Below are positions 53,858-61,659 of a DNA stretch of 64,000 nucleotides, one piece after another. Source of the stretch: Vreelandella zhuhanensis. GTDB lineage: Bacteria; Pseudomonadota; Gammaproteobacteria; Pseudomonadales; Halomonadaceae. The notes beneath the pieces were generated by a model. That model was not told where the DNA came from and ran no database searches. It worked only from the letters and a program-made list of their open reading frames with translations. A program made the position numbers and the translations under genes. Numbering within the stretch: the first letter of the stretch is position 1; each line of letters opens with the position of its first letter. The stretch lies in contig NZ_WTKP01000003.1 in the NCBI RefSeq assembly GCF_009793355.1, positions 62,001 through 126,000 of the forward strand. The letters are read 5' to 3'.

Positions 53858-53897
53858 TAGCCCAGCCTTTGTAAAGGTTGGGCTATTTTTTTATTTT
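53858..53897 (+). terminator. Strong intrinsic terminator
   Basis: TAGCCCAGCCTTT and AAAGGTTGGGCTA form a 13-bp stem with one G-U pair and a three-base loop, followed by TTTTTTATTTTT. It lies directly after the 27-bp repeats and before the octamer array, so it would end any short transcript from that side and insulate the Crp/Fnr gene. Confidence 0.9.
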
Positions 53898-53950
53898 TGT
53901 AATTATGCGAAGCATTCGATTGCCTGCTATCCTAATCTGAGTTAGGATTT

Positions 53951-54054
53951 TTTATTAGTTTATTAGTTTATTAGTTTATTAGTTTATTAGTTTATAAGTT
54001 TATAAGATTATAAGATTATAAGATTATAAGATTATAAGATTATAAGATTATAAG
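53951..54054. repeat. Octanucleotide tandem array, 13 units
   Basis: The array is TTTATTAG five times, TTTATAAG twice, then ATTATAAG six times, in perfect 8-base phase. Eight of the units contain TATAAG, a five-of-six match to a -10 hexamer. The array ends four bases before an ATG (54058) and lies in front of the Crp/Fnr gene. Because all frames meet TAA, it is not translated as a protein. Confidence 0.97.
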
Positions 54055-54061
54055 ATTATGA

Positions 54062-54232
54062 AGTGAGAAATTTATTAAAAATATAAGGTGCCTAGTTAAT
54101 AAGCTGCAGAATTTTCAGGAGCATACTTCTCAAGAAATTAAAATTCTTGAGAAGGCCATTGTTAGTGAGAAGTTTTTTGCTAGGGATGAAGACATTATCC
54201 GGCAAGGTGAATCCCCCAAGCACGTTTACCTT
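54062..54232 (+). other. Conserved Crp/Fnr N-terminus in frame without a canonical start codon
   Basis: The frame of the gene at 54233 is open upstream to 54062 (a TGA precedes at 54059). Its translation continues the cNMP-binding domain: LVNKLQNFQEHT, then FFARDEDIIRQGESPKHVYL, exactly where relatives have this sequence. No ATG, GTG or TTG occurs in this upstream part. A GTG at 54088 would fit if one base of the following CC were removed (GTG-CTA-GTT-AAT-AAG). A non-standard start, or a recent frameshift or start loss, is implied. Confidence 0.65.
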
Positions 54233-54817
54233 GTGATGGAAGGGTGGGTGAGTCGCTTCAGAAATAACCATGCTGGAAAAAAGCAGGTGCTCAATTACCA
54301 GCTTCCAGGGGATTTCTGCAACCTCCATACGACATTGGCCAAGAAGATGGACCATACTATTTCCGCTCTGGTTCCTTCAAAGATCGGTTTTATACCCCAT
54401 CATGAAATTTATAATATCTATGAAAATCATCCGCATCTTGCTCAATCCCTGAATTGGACATCATTGATCGATATATCAATTCTTCAGGAATGGCTGGTCA
54501 ATCTAGGCCTGCGCTCCTCCGATCAACGCCTGGCACATTTGCTCTGTGAGCTCCTTATACGTGCGCGTGCCGCCGGTTTGACGGATGACCATCGTTTTGA
54601 ATTACCTTTGACACAGGCGCAACTTGGCGAGGCCATAGGTATCACGCAAGTACATACCAACAGGGTGATGCAGAGGCTTCTTAAAGAAGGACTAATTACT
54701 TTCAAGAATAAGAAGTTTCACATTGATGACTGGAATGGCATGAAAGAGTATGCGGATTTCGATGCGCTTTATCTGCATCTGGAATGTGCCGATTCCAGCT
54801 TGGAAAAAGATATCTGA
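54233..54817 (+). CDS. Crp/Fnr-family transcriptional regulator (start uncertain)
   Basis: The canonical-start part encodes 194 residues. It contains most of the cNMP-binding-like beta roll (EGWVSRFRNNHAGKKQVLNYQLPGDFCNLHTTL) and a C-terminal winged helix-turn-helix (LTQAQLGEAIGITQVHTNRVMQRLLKEGLI). There is no Fnr-type cysteine cluster, and the cNMP pocket residues typical of Crp are not evident. The conserved N-terminal 55 or so residues lie upstream in the same frame without a canonical start (see 54062-54232). Placement 4-8 bases after an octamer array suggests its expression varies. It may be a regulator of respiratory or stress genes as in other non-Crp members; that is unknown here. 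Confidence 0.75.
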   Translation: MMEGWVSRFRNNHAGKKQVLNYQLPGDFCNLHTTLAKKMDHTISALVPSKIGFIPHHEIYNIYENHPHLAQSLNWTSLIDISILQEWLVNLGLRSSDQRLAHLLCELLIRARAAGLTDDHRFELPLTQAQLGEAIGITQVHTNRVMQRLLKEGLITFKNKKFHIDDWNGMKEYADFDALYLHLECADSSLEKDI

Positions 54818-54914
54818 AAAACAAATAGTCTTTGGCCCTGCAAGCAAGATGGTAAAGCAGAAATTTTTAATATTCCCTCCGGGCCATTCATGACGGTGGG
54901 GCTAGCTCGATTTT

Positions 54915-55667
54915 TCACGCCAACCGCTCTTCCAGTCTTTCCAGAAATGCCTTGATACGCGCGGCGTTGGTTCCCATATCGCTACGGCCGATACGCGAGG
55001 CGGATCGCATGTCGACACGTACCCCGTCGTCGGTTTGGGTCAGGCGTATGACCACATCGTCTTGAAAGCCGAACCAGGCCGTGGTGGCGGTGGCTTCGAT
55101 TTTGTCGTCGGTGACGGCGGCTAGTTGCCAACCGGCATTTTCGACTTCCGCCTGTGCGGCACCAAGTACCGTTTCCATCGAGGCTTGCACCACTAACGGT
55201 TCGACATTCGGATAGGCCTGGCGCTGCTGACGCGCGGTGGCCTCGCCGGGGTAGTCCACTGCATTGGGGGCTTCTTCCCGCGCCTGAGCCAGTGCCTCGA
55301 AGGCGGGCGGGTCTTGGGTATCGGTGGTAATGTCATGGATCGGCGGCACGGCCTGGGCACGCTGCCAGTGTTGCCAAGGTACGCTCAATAGGGCAATAGC
55401 CCCGAGAATGGCGAGCCCGCTGAGTAGCGCCGGTGCCGTGCGGCGACAGATCGCCGCGATAAGCAGTGCGACCAGGCCTATTGCAGCGGCGCCAATAGTG
55501 GCGTAAACCCCGAAGCGCAGCGTATTGAAGGCCTCTCCCAGCGTGAATAGCTCCAGCCGATAGGCCGGCCCGGCCCCGGCTATCAATAATCCGCCAAGCA
55601 GTAACGCCAGCAATGCCAAGCCTGTCGCAAGCGTCGGCAAACGACCCCCACGGTTGGTTGTTTTCAT
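54915..55667 (-). CDS. DUF1499 membrane protein
   Basis: This 250-residue protein has three hydrophobic segments in the first 105 residues (LATGLALLALLLGGLLIAGAG, FGVYATIGAAAIGLVALLIAAI, ALLSGLAILGAIALLSV). The C-terminal domain contains PPIHDITTDTQDPPAF and IEATATTAWFGFQDDVVIRLTQ, which mark DUF1499. That family is widespread and functionally undefined; some members are linked to photosynthesis or envelope stress, but nothing specific is seen here. The gene is on the same strand as recCBD, lies 27 bases after recD, and may share its transcript. Confidence 0.85.
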   Translation of the reverse strand: MKTTNRGGRLPTLATGLALLALLLGGLLIAGAGPAYRLELFTLGEAFNTLRFGVYATIGAAAIGLVALLIAAICRRTAPALLSGLAILGAIALLSVPWQHWQRAQAVPPIHDITTDTQDPPAFEALAQAREEAPNAVDYPGEATARQQRQAYPNVEPLVVQASMETVLGAAQAEVENAGWQLAAVTDDKIEATATTAWFGFQDDVVIRLTQTDDGVRVDMRSASRIGRSDMGTNAARIKAFLERLEERLA

Positions 55668-55693
55668 CGATTTTCCTCTCTCAGAAGCCGCCG

Positions 55694-57955
55694 CTAGCCG
55701 GTAGTGGATGACAGCTGCCCCAGGCCGCTGATTCGGGTGACTTCACGGGTAACGGCGTCATCCAGCATGCCGCGCCCGCTTTCTACCAGCGAAAGCCAGT
55801 GGCGCGCGCGGGTAATGCCAGTGTAGACCAGCTCACGGGTGAGAATAGGGTTGGGGGCATCGGGGAGCAGCAGGGCGGTATGCGTGAATTCCGAGCCTTG
55901 GGACTTATGCACGGTCATGGCGAAAACGGTTTCCACCGCCTGTAGGCGCGAGGGCAATACCCACTTGATGCGTCCACTGCCGTCGTTGGCGGAAAAGGCC
56001 ACACGCAATAGCTTGCGGGCAGGCGCTTGAGGGTTGGGCAGCGCCAGGCTGATGCCGATATCCCCATTCATCAGGCCCAGGCTGTAATCGTTGCGCGTGA
56101 CCAGCACCGGGCGGCCTTCATACCAGCCGTGCTCGAGCTCATGGTCGCCGGCTTCGAACAGCCTTGCGCGGCGCAGGGCTCGGGCGATACGTGGGTTGAG
56201 TCCTTCCACTCCCCAAGGGCCCTTGCGCAGGGCGCAGAGTAGCTGAAAACTGCCGTGGGCTTTCAGTACATCCAGTGCCCAGGCGTCGAACAATGGGCGC
56301 TGGTGTTCGAGCGTTGCCAATGGCGGCGGCCGCTTGGCGGACAAGGTTTCCAGATAGTGGCGGTAGCCGGTAGGGGGAGAAAGTAACGAGCCCTTGCGAT
56401 CATGCCGCCCTTGCCCATGGTTGGGAAAGCCGCCGGGGTTGCCGTTGACCACCAGCCGCGCCAACGCCGGATCGTCCGCATTTTCGAGGCGCAGCTGGCT
56501 GATATCCACGTAGCTTTTATGCTGCTCGTCGGGTTGAAATACCTTGCGCACCGCCCGGCGTTTATCCGCTGGGCTGTGGCTTTCATCCAAGGGGCGATTG
56601 ACTGCCTGGGCAAGGCGACCTATGCCGCTGTCCGCATCGAAGCGGTGGCTGACCCGCAGCATGGCAATGGCCTGGTCCAGCGCCTGGCCGTCTTTCGCCC
56701 GATAGGCGGCGGGAATCGTGGTGCCGGTCATCTGTTCGAGCCAGGTACAGGTGTCGGGGGTGTAGCGAGCGCTTACTGCGTTCTGACATAGATCGCCCAG
56801 CACGGCACCCGCTTCCACCGAGGCGAGCTGATCCTTGTCACCCAGCAGTACCAGCCGAGCGCGAGACGGCAAGGCATTGAGCAGGGCGGCCATCATCTCG
56901 ATATCCACCATCGAGGCCTCATCGACCACCAAGACATCCAGTGGAAGAAGGTTACCCGCATGGTGGCGAAAGTGGCGGGTATCGGGGCGTGAGCCGAGCA
57001 ATCGGTGCAAGGTGCTGACCTGGGTGGGAATGGCCTGGCGCAGCCGGTCGACGCCTTGCTCTACCCCTGAGGTGTTGCCGCCAAGGCTTGCCAGGCTGTG
57101 TAAATCAAGCTCCTCGACCTGCTTGGCGATGGACTCGTTCAGGCGTGCCGCGGCCTTGCCGGTGGGCGCGGCAAGCTTGATGCGCAGTGGGCGCTCACTT
57201 TCCTCTTCGCCCAGCTGCAATGCCTGAAGCAGGGCCAATAGCTTGACCACGGTAGTGGTCTTGCCGGTGCCCGGACCGCCGGTGATCACGGCGAAAGGCG
57301 AACGACAGGCCAGGGCGCAGGCGAGTTTCTGCCAGTCGAGCGCCTCAGCCTGGGCCGAGGGAAACAACGCCTCCAGCGCCGCCGGCAAGACGTTTGAAAA
57401 GCTGGCTTGGGTAGGGGAGTGCGTCCAGGAGGGCTGGTCAAGCCGGGTACTGATCTGCCCACGAATATCCTGCTCGTATTGCCAGTAACGGCGCAAATAA
57501 AGCCGGGTGGTGCCGGCGATATCCCGGCGCACCAATGGCGTGGTACCGCTGCCTTCGGAAACGCCATGCTCGATCAGGACGGGATGTGCCAGAGCTGCCT
57601 GCCAGGTTTGCTGGGTCAGGCTGCCGAGCACTTGGCTGGGCAGCGGCGGTGGGTCGTTGAGGTCGTCACCTTCCGGGGGCAGCGAAAGCGCCAGGTCCGG
57701 GGCGGCCAGCGTGGTCGCAAGGTCCAGACACACATGGCCGCGCCCCAGCTGATGGCTGGCGAGCGCTGCGGCAAGTAACAACAGCGGCGGGGCGTCTTGC
57801 ACTTCGCGATGCAGAAAAACCACCAGCGCACGGTCCAGCGCCCGCAACCAATCGCGCTCCACCCAGCGTTCGAGCAGGGCGAAGAGTTCATCGACGCTGT
57901 TCAATGCCGGGTGGGGCACGACGGGCTCATCCAGGCCTTCGAACAAGTCTCTCAT
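55694..57955 (-). CDS. recD: Exodeoxyribonuclease V alpha subunit RecD
   Basis: This 753-residue helicase is the fast 5'-3' motor of the RecBCD enzyme. Walker A is GGPGTGKT (residues about 226-233). Further helicase motifs follow in order: VLVVDEASMVDIEMM (Walker B), VLLGDKDQLASVEAGAVLGDL, and the C-terminal VFAMTVHKSQGSEFTHTALLLP and LVYTGITRARHW. The start overlaps the recB stop by four bases (57952-57955), so the subunits are translated together. The length is slightly above E. coli RecD. Nothing unusual is visible in the catalytic motifs. Confidence 0.96.
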   Translation of the reverse strand: MRDLFEGLDEPVVPHPALNSVDELFALLERWVERDWLRALDRALVVFLHREVQDAPPLLLLAAALASHQLGRGHVCLDLATTLAAPDLALSLPPEGDDLNDPPPLPSQVLGSLTQQTWQAALAHPVLIEHGVSEGSGTTPLVRRDIAGTTRLYLRRYWQYEQDIRGQISTRLDQPSWTHSPTQASFSNVLPAALEALFPSAQAEALDWQKLACALACRSPFAVITGGPGTGKTTTVVKLLALLQALQLGEEESERPLRIKLAAPTGKAAARLNESIAKQVEELDLHSLASLGGNTSGVEQGVDRLRQAIPTQVSTLHRLLGSRPDTRHFRHHAGNLLPLDVLVVDEASMVDIEMMAALLNALPSRARLVLLGDKDQLASVEAGAVLGDLCQNAVSARYTPDTCTWLEQMTGTTIPAAYRAKDGQALDQAIAMLRVSHRFDADSGIGRLAQAVNRPLDESHSPADKRRAVRKVFQPDEQHKSYVDISQLRLENADDPALARLVVNGNPGGFPNHGQGRHDRKGSLLSPPTGYRHYLETLSAKRPPPLATLEHQRPLFDAWALDVLKAHGSFQLLCALRKGPWGVEGLNPRIARALRRARLFEAGDHELEHGWYEGRPVLVTRNDYSLGLMNGDIGISLALPNPQAPARKLLRVAFSANDGSGRIKWVLPSRLQAVETVFAMTVHKSQGSEFTHTALLLPDAPNPILTRELVYTGITRARHWLSLVESGRGMLDDAVTREVTRISGLGQLSSTTG

Positions 57956-60900
57956 GCGCTTCTCTCCGTGAGCTCTTCCCGGCCCTGAAGCGACGCCTGA
58001 CCTTGAAACAGTGCATCGAGCCGTTCGATCAACGCCCGAGGCGGACGCTCGGCATAGACACCGCGGCTTTCGGGCTGGTTGGTACCGCGCAGGAATACCG
58101 TCAGCGAGCCACCGATGTGGCGGTCGTAGTCATAGTCGGGCAAGCGCGACTTGAGCAAACGATGCAGCGCCAGCAAATAGAGCGCGAACTGCAGGTCGTA
58201 GCGTTTCTCGGCCATGGCGGTAAGCATCGCGGCCCGGCGGTAGGCGTCGTCATCCACGCCCAGGTGGTTGGACTTCCAGTCGGCCACGTAATAGCGGCCC
58301 TGGTATTCGAATACCAGATCGATGAAGCCTTTGAGCATGCCGTTGAGCGTATCGGCATCCAGCGACGGGCGTGGCGTCCCCGAAAGGGTGTGAGTGCTGA
58401 CGATGGCATCGAGCTTTCGCGTGTCGACCCGGTGCGAGGCGAACCAGAATTCCATTTCCACCTGGTAGGCGCTGAGTTCGCGCAGCTGCAGCGAAGCGCC
58501 ATCCGCCACACCGGGCAGCGGCAGGGGGGTGGCCGGCAGGGCTTCGAACCAGCCATCGAGGGTGGCGAGCCACGGGGTCCAGCCGCGCAGCTGGCAGCGC
58601 CGGGCGAGCATGTCGCGGCGTGCGGCGGGGTCGCCTGCCACCTGAGCGAAGCCTTGGCGGCCGGCCCATTCCAAAAGCCCATGCAGGAAAGTGCCGGGGC
58701 CGGGGCCGCGGGGGAAACGATGCAGCGTGGGCGCGAGCGGCCCGGGGTAACGGCTGCTGTCCTGGGGCTCTTCGAGCACTTCGAAAACATTGGCTTCCTG
58801 GGCGGTGGCGGGCTCCAGCGAGGCGGAAATCCGCAATGCCGAGTAACTGGCGATCCACCAATGCTCGCGGGCGGGGCGCAGGGGAATCAGGGCGTCGCCC
58901 AGCAGAGTGTCGTCCTGGCTGAGATCGATCCGCTGTGCCGTGACGGGAGGCGCCGCTGAGAGAGTGATGGCGCCGCAGGCCTTGTCTTCCCCTCCCTTGA
59001 GCGCGGCCAGCGCCTCGCCGAACTTGTCTGCCGCGATGGGCTTGCCGTCGTTGAGCATCTGGCCGATGGCGCTGTCTTCCAGCCCCTTGAGCGGCGCCAT
59101 GCCCAGCCAAGTGGCGTGGCGGGCGCGGGTCAGGGCCACGTAAATCTTGCGCAGATCCTCGCCCAGGCGCTCGCGGTCGGCAATCGCCACTGTCTGTTCA
59201 TCGGCCGATAGGCTGATTTGCAACCGGCCCTGGGCATCGTGCCAGCGCAGCGGTGAATCGCTCGCCTTGGTGGGGCGTTGATTGCAGATGAACGGCAGGA
59301 ACACCAGCGGGTATTCCAGCCCCTTGGACTTGTGAATGGTGATCACCTGCACCAAGTCGGCATCGCTTTCCAGGCGCAGTTTGTGGGCGTCGCCTTGGCC
59401 TGTCGGATCGGCGATGGCCTCGGCCAGAAAGCGGATCAGCGCATGTTCGCCGTCGAGTTCCTGGCTGGCGTGCTGCAGCAGCTCCCCCAGATGCAAAAGG
59501 TCGGTGAGGGCGCGCTCGCCTTCGCCTGAGGCACCGCTTTCCAGCAGCCGTGCGGGAACCGCGAAGTCGTTCATCAAGCGGCGTACCAGCGGCAACACTC
59601 CCTGGCGTTGCCACAGCTGATGGTAGCCGCGAAATTGCATGACCCGCGCTTCCCAGGCCAGGTCGTCCTGTTCCTGGGAACCGCTCAAGGCATCCAGGGT
59701 TGCCAGATCTAGCCCTAATGCCGGGCTTGCCAGGGCGGTTCTCAACAGGCGGTCGTCACTGGGATCGGCGCAGGCGCGTAGCCAGGACTCGAGCTGAGCG
59801 GCGATGGGGGAGGTGAATACCTTGTCCTTGTCGGAAAGATAGACACTTTTCACTCCGCGACGGGACAGTGCCTGGCGGATCGCCCGCGCCTCACCCAGGC
59901 CGTTGACCAGCACCGCCATGTCCGAAGGGGCAAGCGGCTGGAATTGTTTCTCGCCGGTGAAACCGGCCCGACCCTGACGGCCTTGAGCCAACAGCTCGAC
60001 CATGTAGGAGGCACAGCGTTCGGCCATGGCCGTTTGATAGGCACCCTTGGCCAGGGGCTCATCGGCGTCCAGCTGCCACAGGGTCATGGCCGCCAGCGGC
60101 TTGCCGTCCAGGGTAAGCGAGTCCTTGCGCCCCTTGGCGGTTACCGCATGAAAGGGCACCGGGTTGGAGGCGTCTTCCTCCTTGAACAGAAAGGCCCCGC
60201 TGGGGTGCTGGTCGGCATGGCTGAAGCAGTGATTGACGGCGTCCACCATGGCCGCGCAGGAACGGTAGTTGGTGCCCAGGGTGACATGGCGCCCGGCGGT
60301 ATCGCGCCGTGCTTGCAGGTAGGTGTGAATATCGGCGCCCCGAAAGGCGTAAATCGCCTGCTTGGGGTCGCCGATCAGAAAGACGCCATTGTCGGGCCGG
60401 TTTTCACCGATGCGGTAGACGCAATCGAAAATCCGGTACTGGACGGGGTCGGTGTCCTGAAATTCATCGACCAGCGCCACCGGGAACTGCCGGCGTATCT
60501 GCTCGCTCAAGGCGTCGCAATTGTCGCCTTCAAGAGCGCGGCCAAGGTGGAGCAGCAAGTCATTGGGGCCCATTTCGGCGCGGCGTTGCTGCTCGTGGTC
60601 GAGGCGCTTGCGACACCATTGCACCGCATGCGTCAGCAAGTCGGCATGGGGGTCGGGCAGCGCATCGAGCTCGGCGGGCAAGGTGGCCAGCGCGACGAGC
60701 GCCGGATGGGCGGGTGGTTCGCCCTTGAGCCAGATTTCCGCCATGCCCTCGGGGGTCAGGCGTTTCCAGGCGGCGGGGGTCAGGCCTGGCCAGATAGCCT
60801 CACTCGCGCTCCAGTCGCGCAGCGCGCCCAGCCAGCTGCTGCGGCTTTTCACATTGAAGCTCTGCCCCTTGAACGCCTTCTGTTGGGCGGCCTGTTCGAA

Positions 60901-61659
60901 TAGCTCGACAAGCTGCTCGACCCAGGCGGCCCAGGGTGCCTTGAGGGCGTCCAGACGTGCCTTTATCTGCGCTTGGCTGGTGGCGATGGCCGCGTCGGGA
61001 GGCGGCGCCTTGGCCCCCAGGGCCGCGCATTCGGGCAGCAGGTTTCGCAAGGTGGCGTGCAGGGCTTCCGGCGACTCCCAGTAACGGCAAATCACGCTCA
61101 ATTCGTCGCTCGCCAGGGGGTAGTAGAAGCTGCGCCAGTAGTCGCGCACCACCTCCTGTTCGAGTTCGTTCTGATCGTTTTCCAGGTTGAGCGAGAACAG
61201 GCTGCCGCTGTCGAAGGCGTGCTCGCGCAGCATGCGATAGCACCAGCTGTGAATGGTGGACACGGCGGCTTCGTCCATCCATTCGGCGGCGAGTTGCAGG
61301 CGCCGGGCACAGGCCGACCAGCCGGCCGGATCGTAGTCCTGACGCAGTGCCAGCAGTAGCTCGTCACCTTCGGGCTCGCGTTCGGGTTGCAGGAAGACCT
61401 CGGCGGCCTCGACGAGCCTTGCCCGAATCCGCTCACGCAGCTCCTGAGTGGCGGCATTGGTGAAGGTCACCACCAGAATTTCCGGGGGGGTAAGCGGCCG
61501 GGCATAGGCGGCTTCATCGTCGGCATGGCGGGCGCCGAGCACCAGGCGCACGTAGAGCAAGGCGATGGTAAAGGTCTTGCCGGTACCGGCGCTGGCTTCG
61601 ATCAGGCGGCTGCCGTGCAGCGGAAACCTCAAGGGGTCGAGTTGGCTGATCTCGCTCAT
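57952..61659 (-). CDS. recB: Exodeoxyribonuclease V beta subunit RecB
   Basis: This 1235-residue helicase-nuclease is the 3'-5' motor and nuclease of RecBCD. Walker A is EASAGTGKTFT (about residues 21-31). Helicase motifs include ALVDEFQDTDPVQYRIF, GDPKQAIYAFRGAD, VITIHKSKGLEYPLVFLPFI and YVALTRARHATWLG. The C-terminal nuclease site has GFIDLVFEYQGRYYVADWKSNHLG, with the metal-binding Asp and Lys of the PD-(D/E)xK core. The start overlaps the recC stop, giving ATGA coupling on the minus strand. The gene order recC-recB-recD lacks the ptrA gene found between recC and recB in E. coli. Confidence 0.97.
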   Translation of the reverse strand: MSEISQLDPLRFPLHGSRLIEASAGTGKTFTIALLYVRLVLGARHADDEAAYARPLTPPEILVVTFTNAATQELRERIRARLVEAAEVFLQPEREPEGDELLLALRQDYDPAGWSACARRLQLAAEWMDEAAVSTIHSWCYRMLREHAFDSGSLFSLNLENDQNELEQEVVRDYWRSFYYPLASDELSVICRYWESPEALHATLRNLLPECAALGAKAPPPDAAIATSQAQIKARLDALKAPWAAWVEQLVELFEQAAQQKAFKGQSFNVKSRSSWLGALRDWSASEAIWPGLTPAAWKRLTPEGMAEIWLKGEPPAHPALVALATLPAELDALPDPHADLLTHAVQWCRKRLDHEQQRRAEMGPNDLLLHLGRALEGDNCDALSEQIRRQFPVALVDEFQDTDPVQYRIFDCVYRIGENRPDNGVFLIGDPKQAIYAFRGADIHTYLQARRDTAGRHVTLGTNYRSCAAMVDAVNHCFSHADQHPSGAFLFKEEDASNPVPFHAVTAKGRKDSLTLDGKPLAAMTLWQLDADEPLAKGAYQTAMAERCASYMVELLAQGRQGRAGFTGEKQFQPLAPSDMAVLVNGLGEARAIRQALSRRGVKSVYLSDKDKVFTSPIAAQLESWLRACADPSDDRLLRTALASPALGLDLATLDALSGSQEQDDLAWEARVMQFRGYHQLWQRQGVLPLVRRLMNDFAVPARLLESGASGEGERALTDLLHLGELLQHASQELDGEHALIRFLAEAIADPTGQGDAHKLRLESDADLVQVITIHKSKGLEYPLVFLPFICNQRPTKASDSPLRWHDAQGRLQISLSADEQTVAIADRERLGEDLRKIYVALTRARHATWLGMAPLKGLEDSAIGQMLNDGKPIAADKFGEALAALKGGEDKACGAITLSAAPPVTAQRIDLSQDDTLLGDALIPLRPAREHWWIASYSALRISASLEPATAQEANVFEVLEEPQDSSRYPGPLAPTLHRFPRGPGPGTFLHGLLEWAGRQGFAQVAGDPAARRDMLARRCQLRGWTPWLATLDGWFEALPATPLPLPGVADGASLQLRELSAYQVEMEFWFASHRVDTRKLDAIVSTHTLSGTPRPSLDADTLNGMLKGFIDLVFEYQGRYYVADWKSNHLGVDDDAYRRAAMLTAMAEKRYDLQFALYLLALHRLLKSRLPDYDYDRHIGGSLTVFLRGTNQPESRGVYAERPPRALIERLDALFQGQASLQGREELTERSA

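Larger units (their letters stand above)
53601..54061 (+). repeat. Repeat-rich intergenic stretch with terminator and octamer array
   Basis: The 461 bases between the small PASDPP gene and the Crp/Fnr gene hold no convincing gene. In order there are: a tandem array of 27-base units (53739-53841), an intrinsic terminator (53858-53897), a short AT-rich piece, and a 13-copy octamer array (53951-54054). The frame through the 27-base units (53757-53945) reads across the terminator and is not supported as a protein. Confidence 0.75.

Noticed and set aside
53757..53945. A 62-codon frame through the 27-bp repeats
   Set aside because: It reads through a strong terminator, has no ribosome-binding site, and its first part is only repeat translation.
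53951..54054. CRISPR array
   Set aside because: The units are eight bases with no spacers, and no cas genes are near. This is a simple tandem repeat.
57904..58959. A 351-codon open frame on the plus strand
   Set aside because: It is opposite recB and recD, whose helicase and nuclease motifs are intact. It is a shadow frame.
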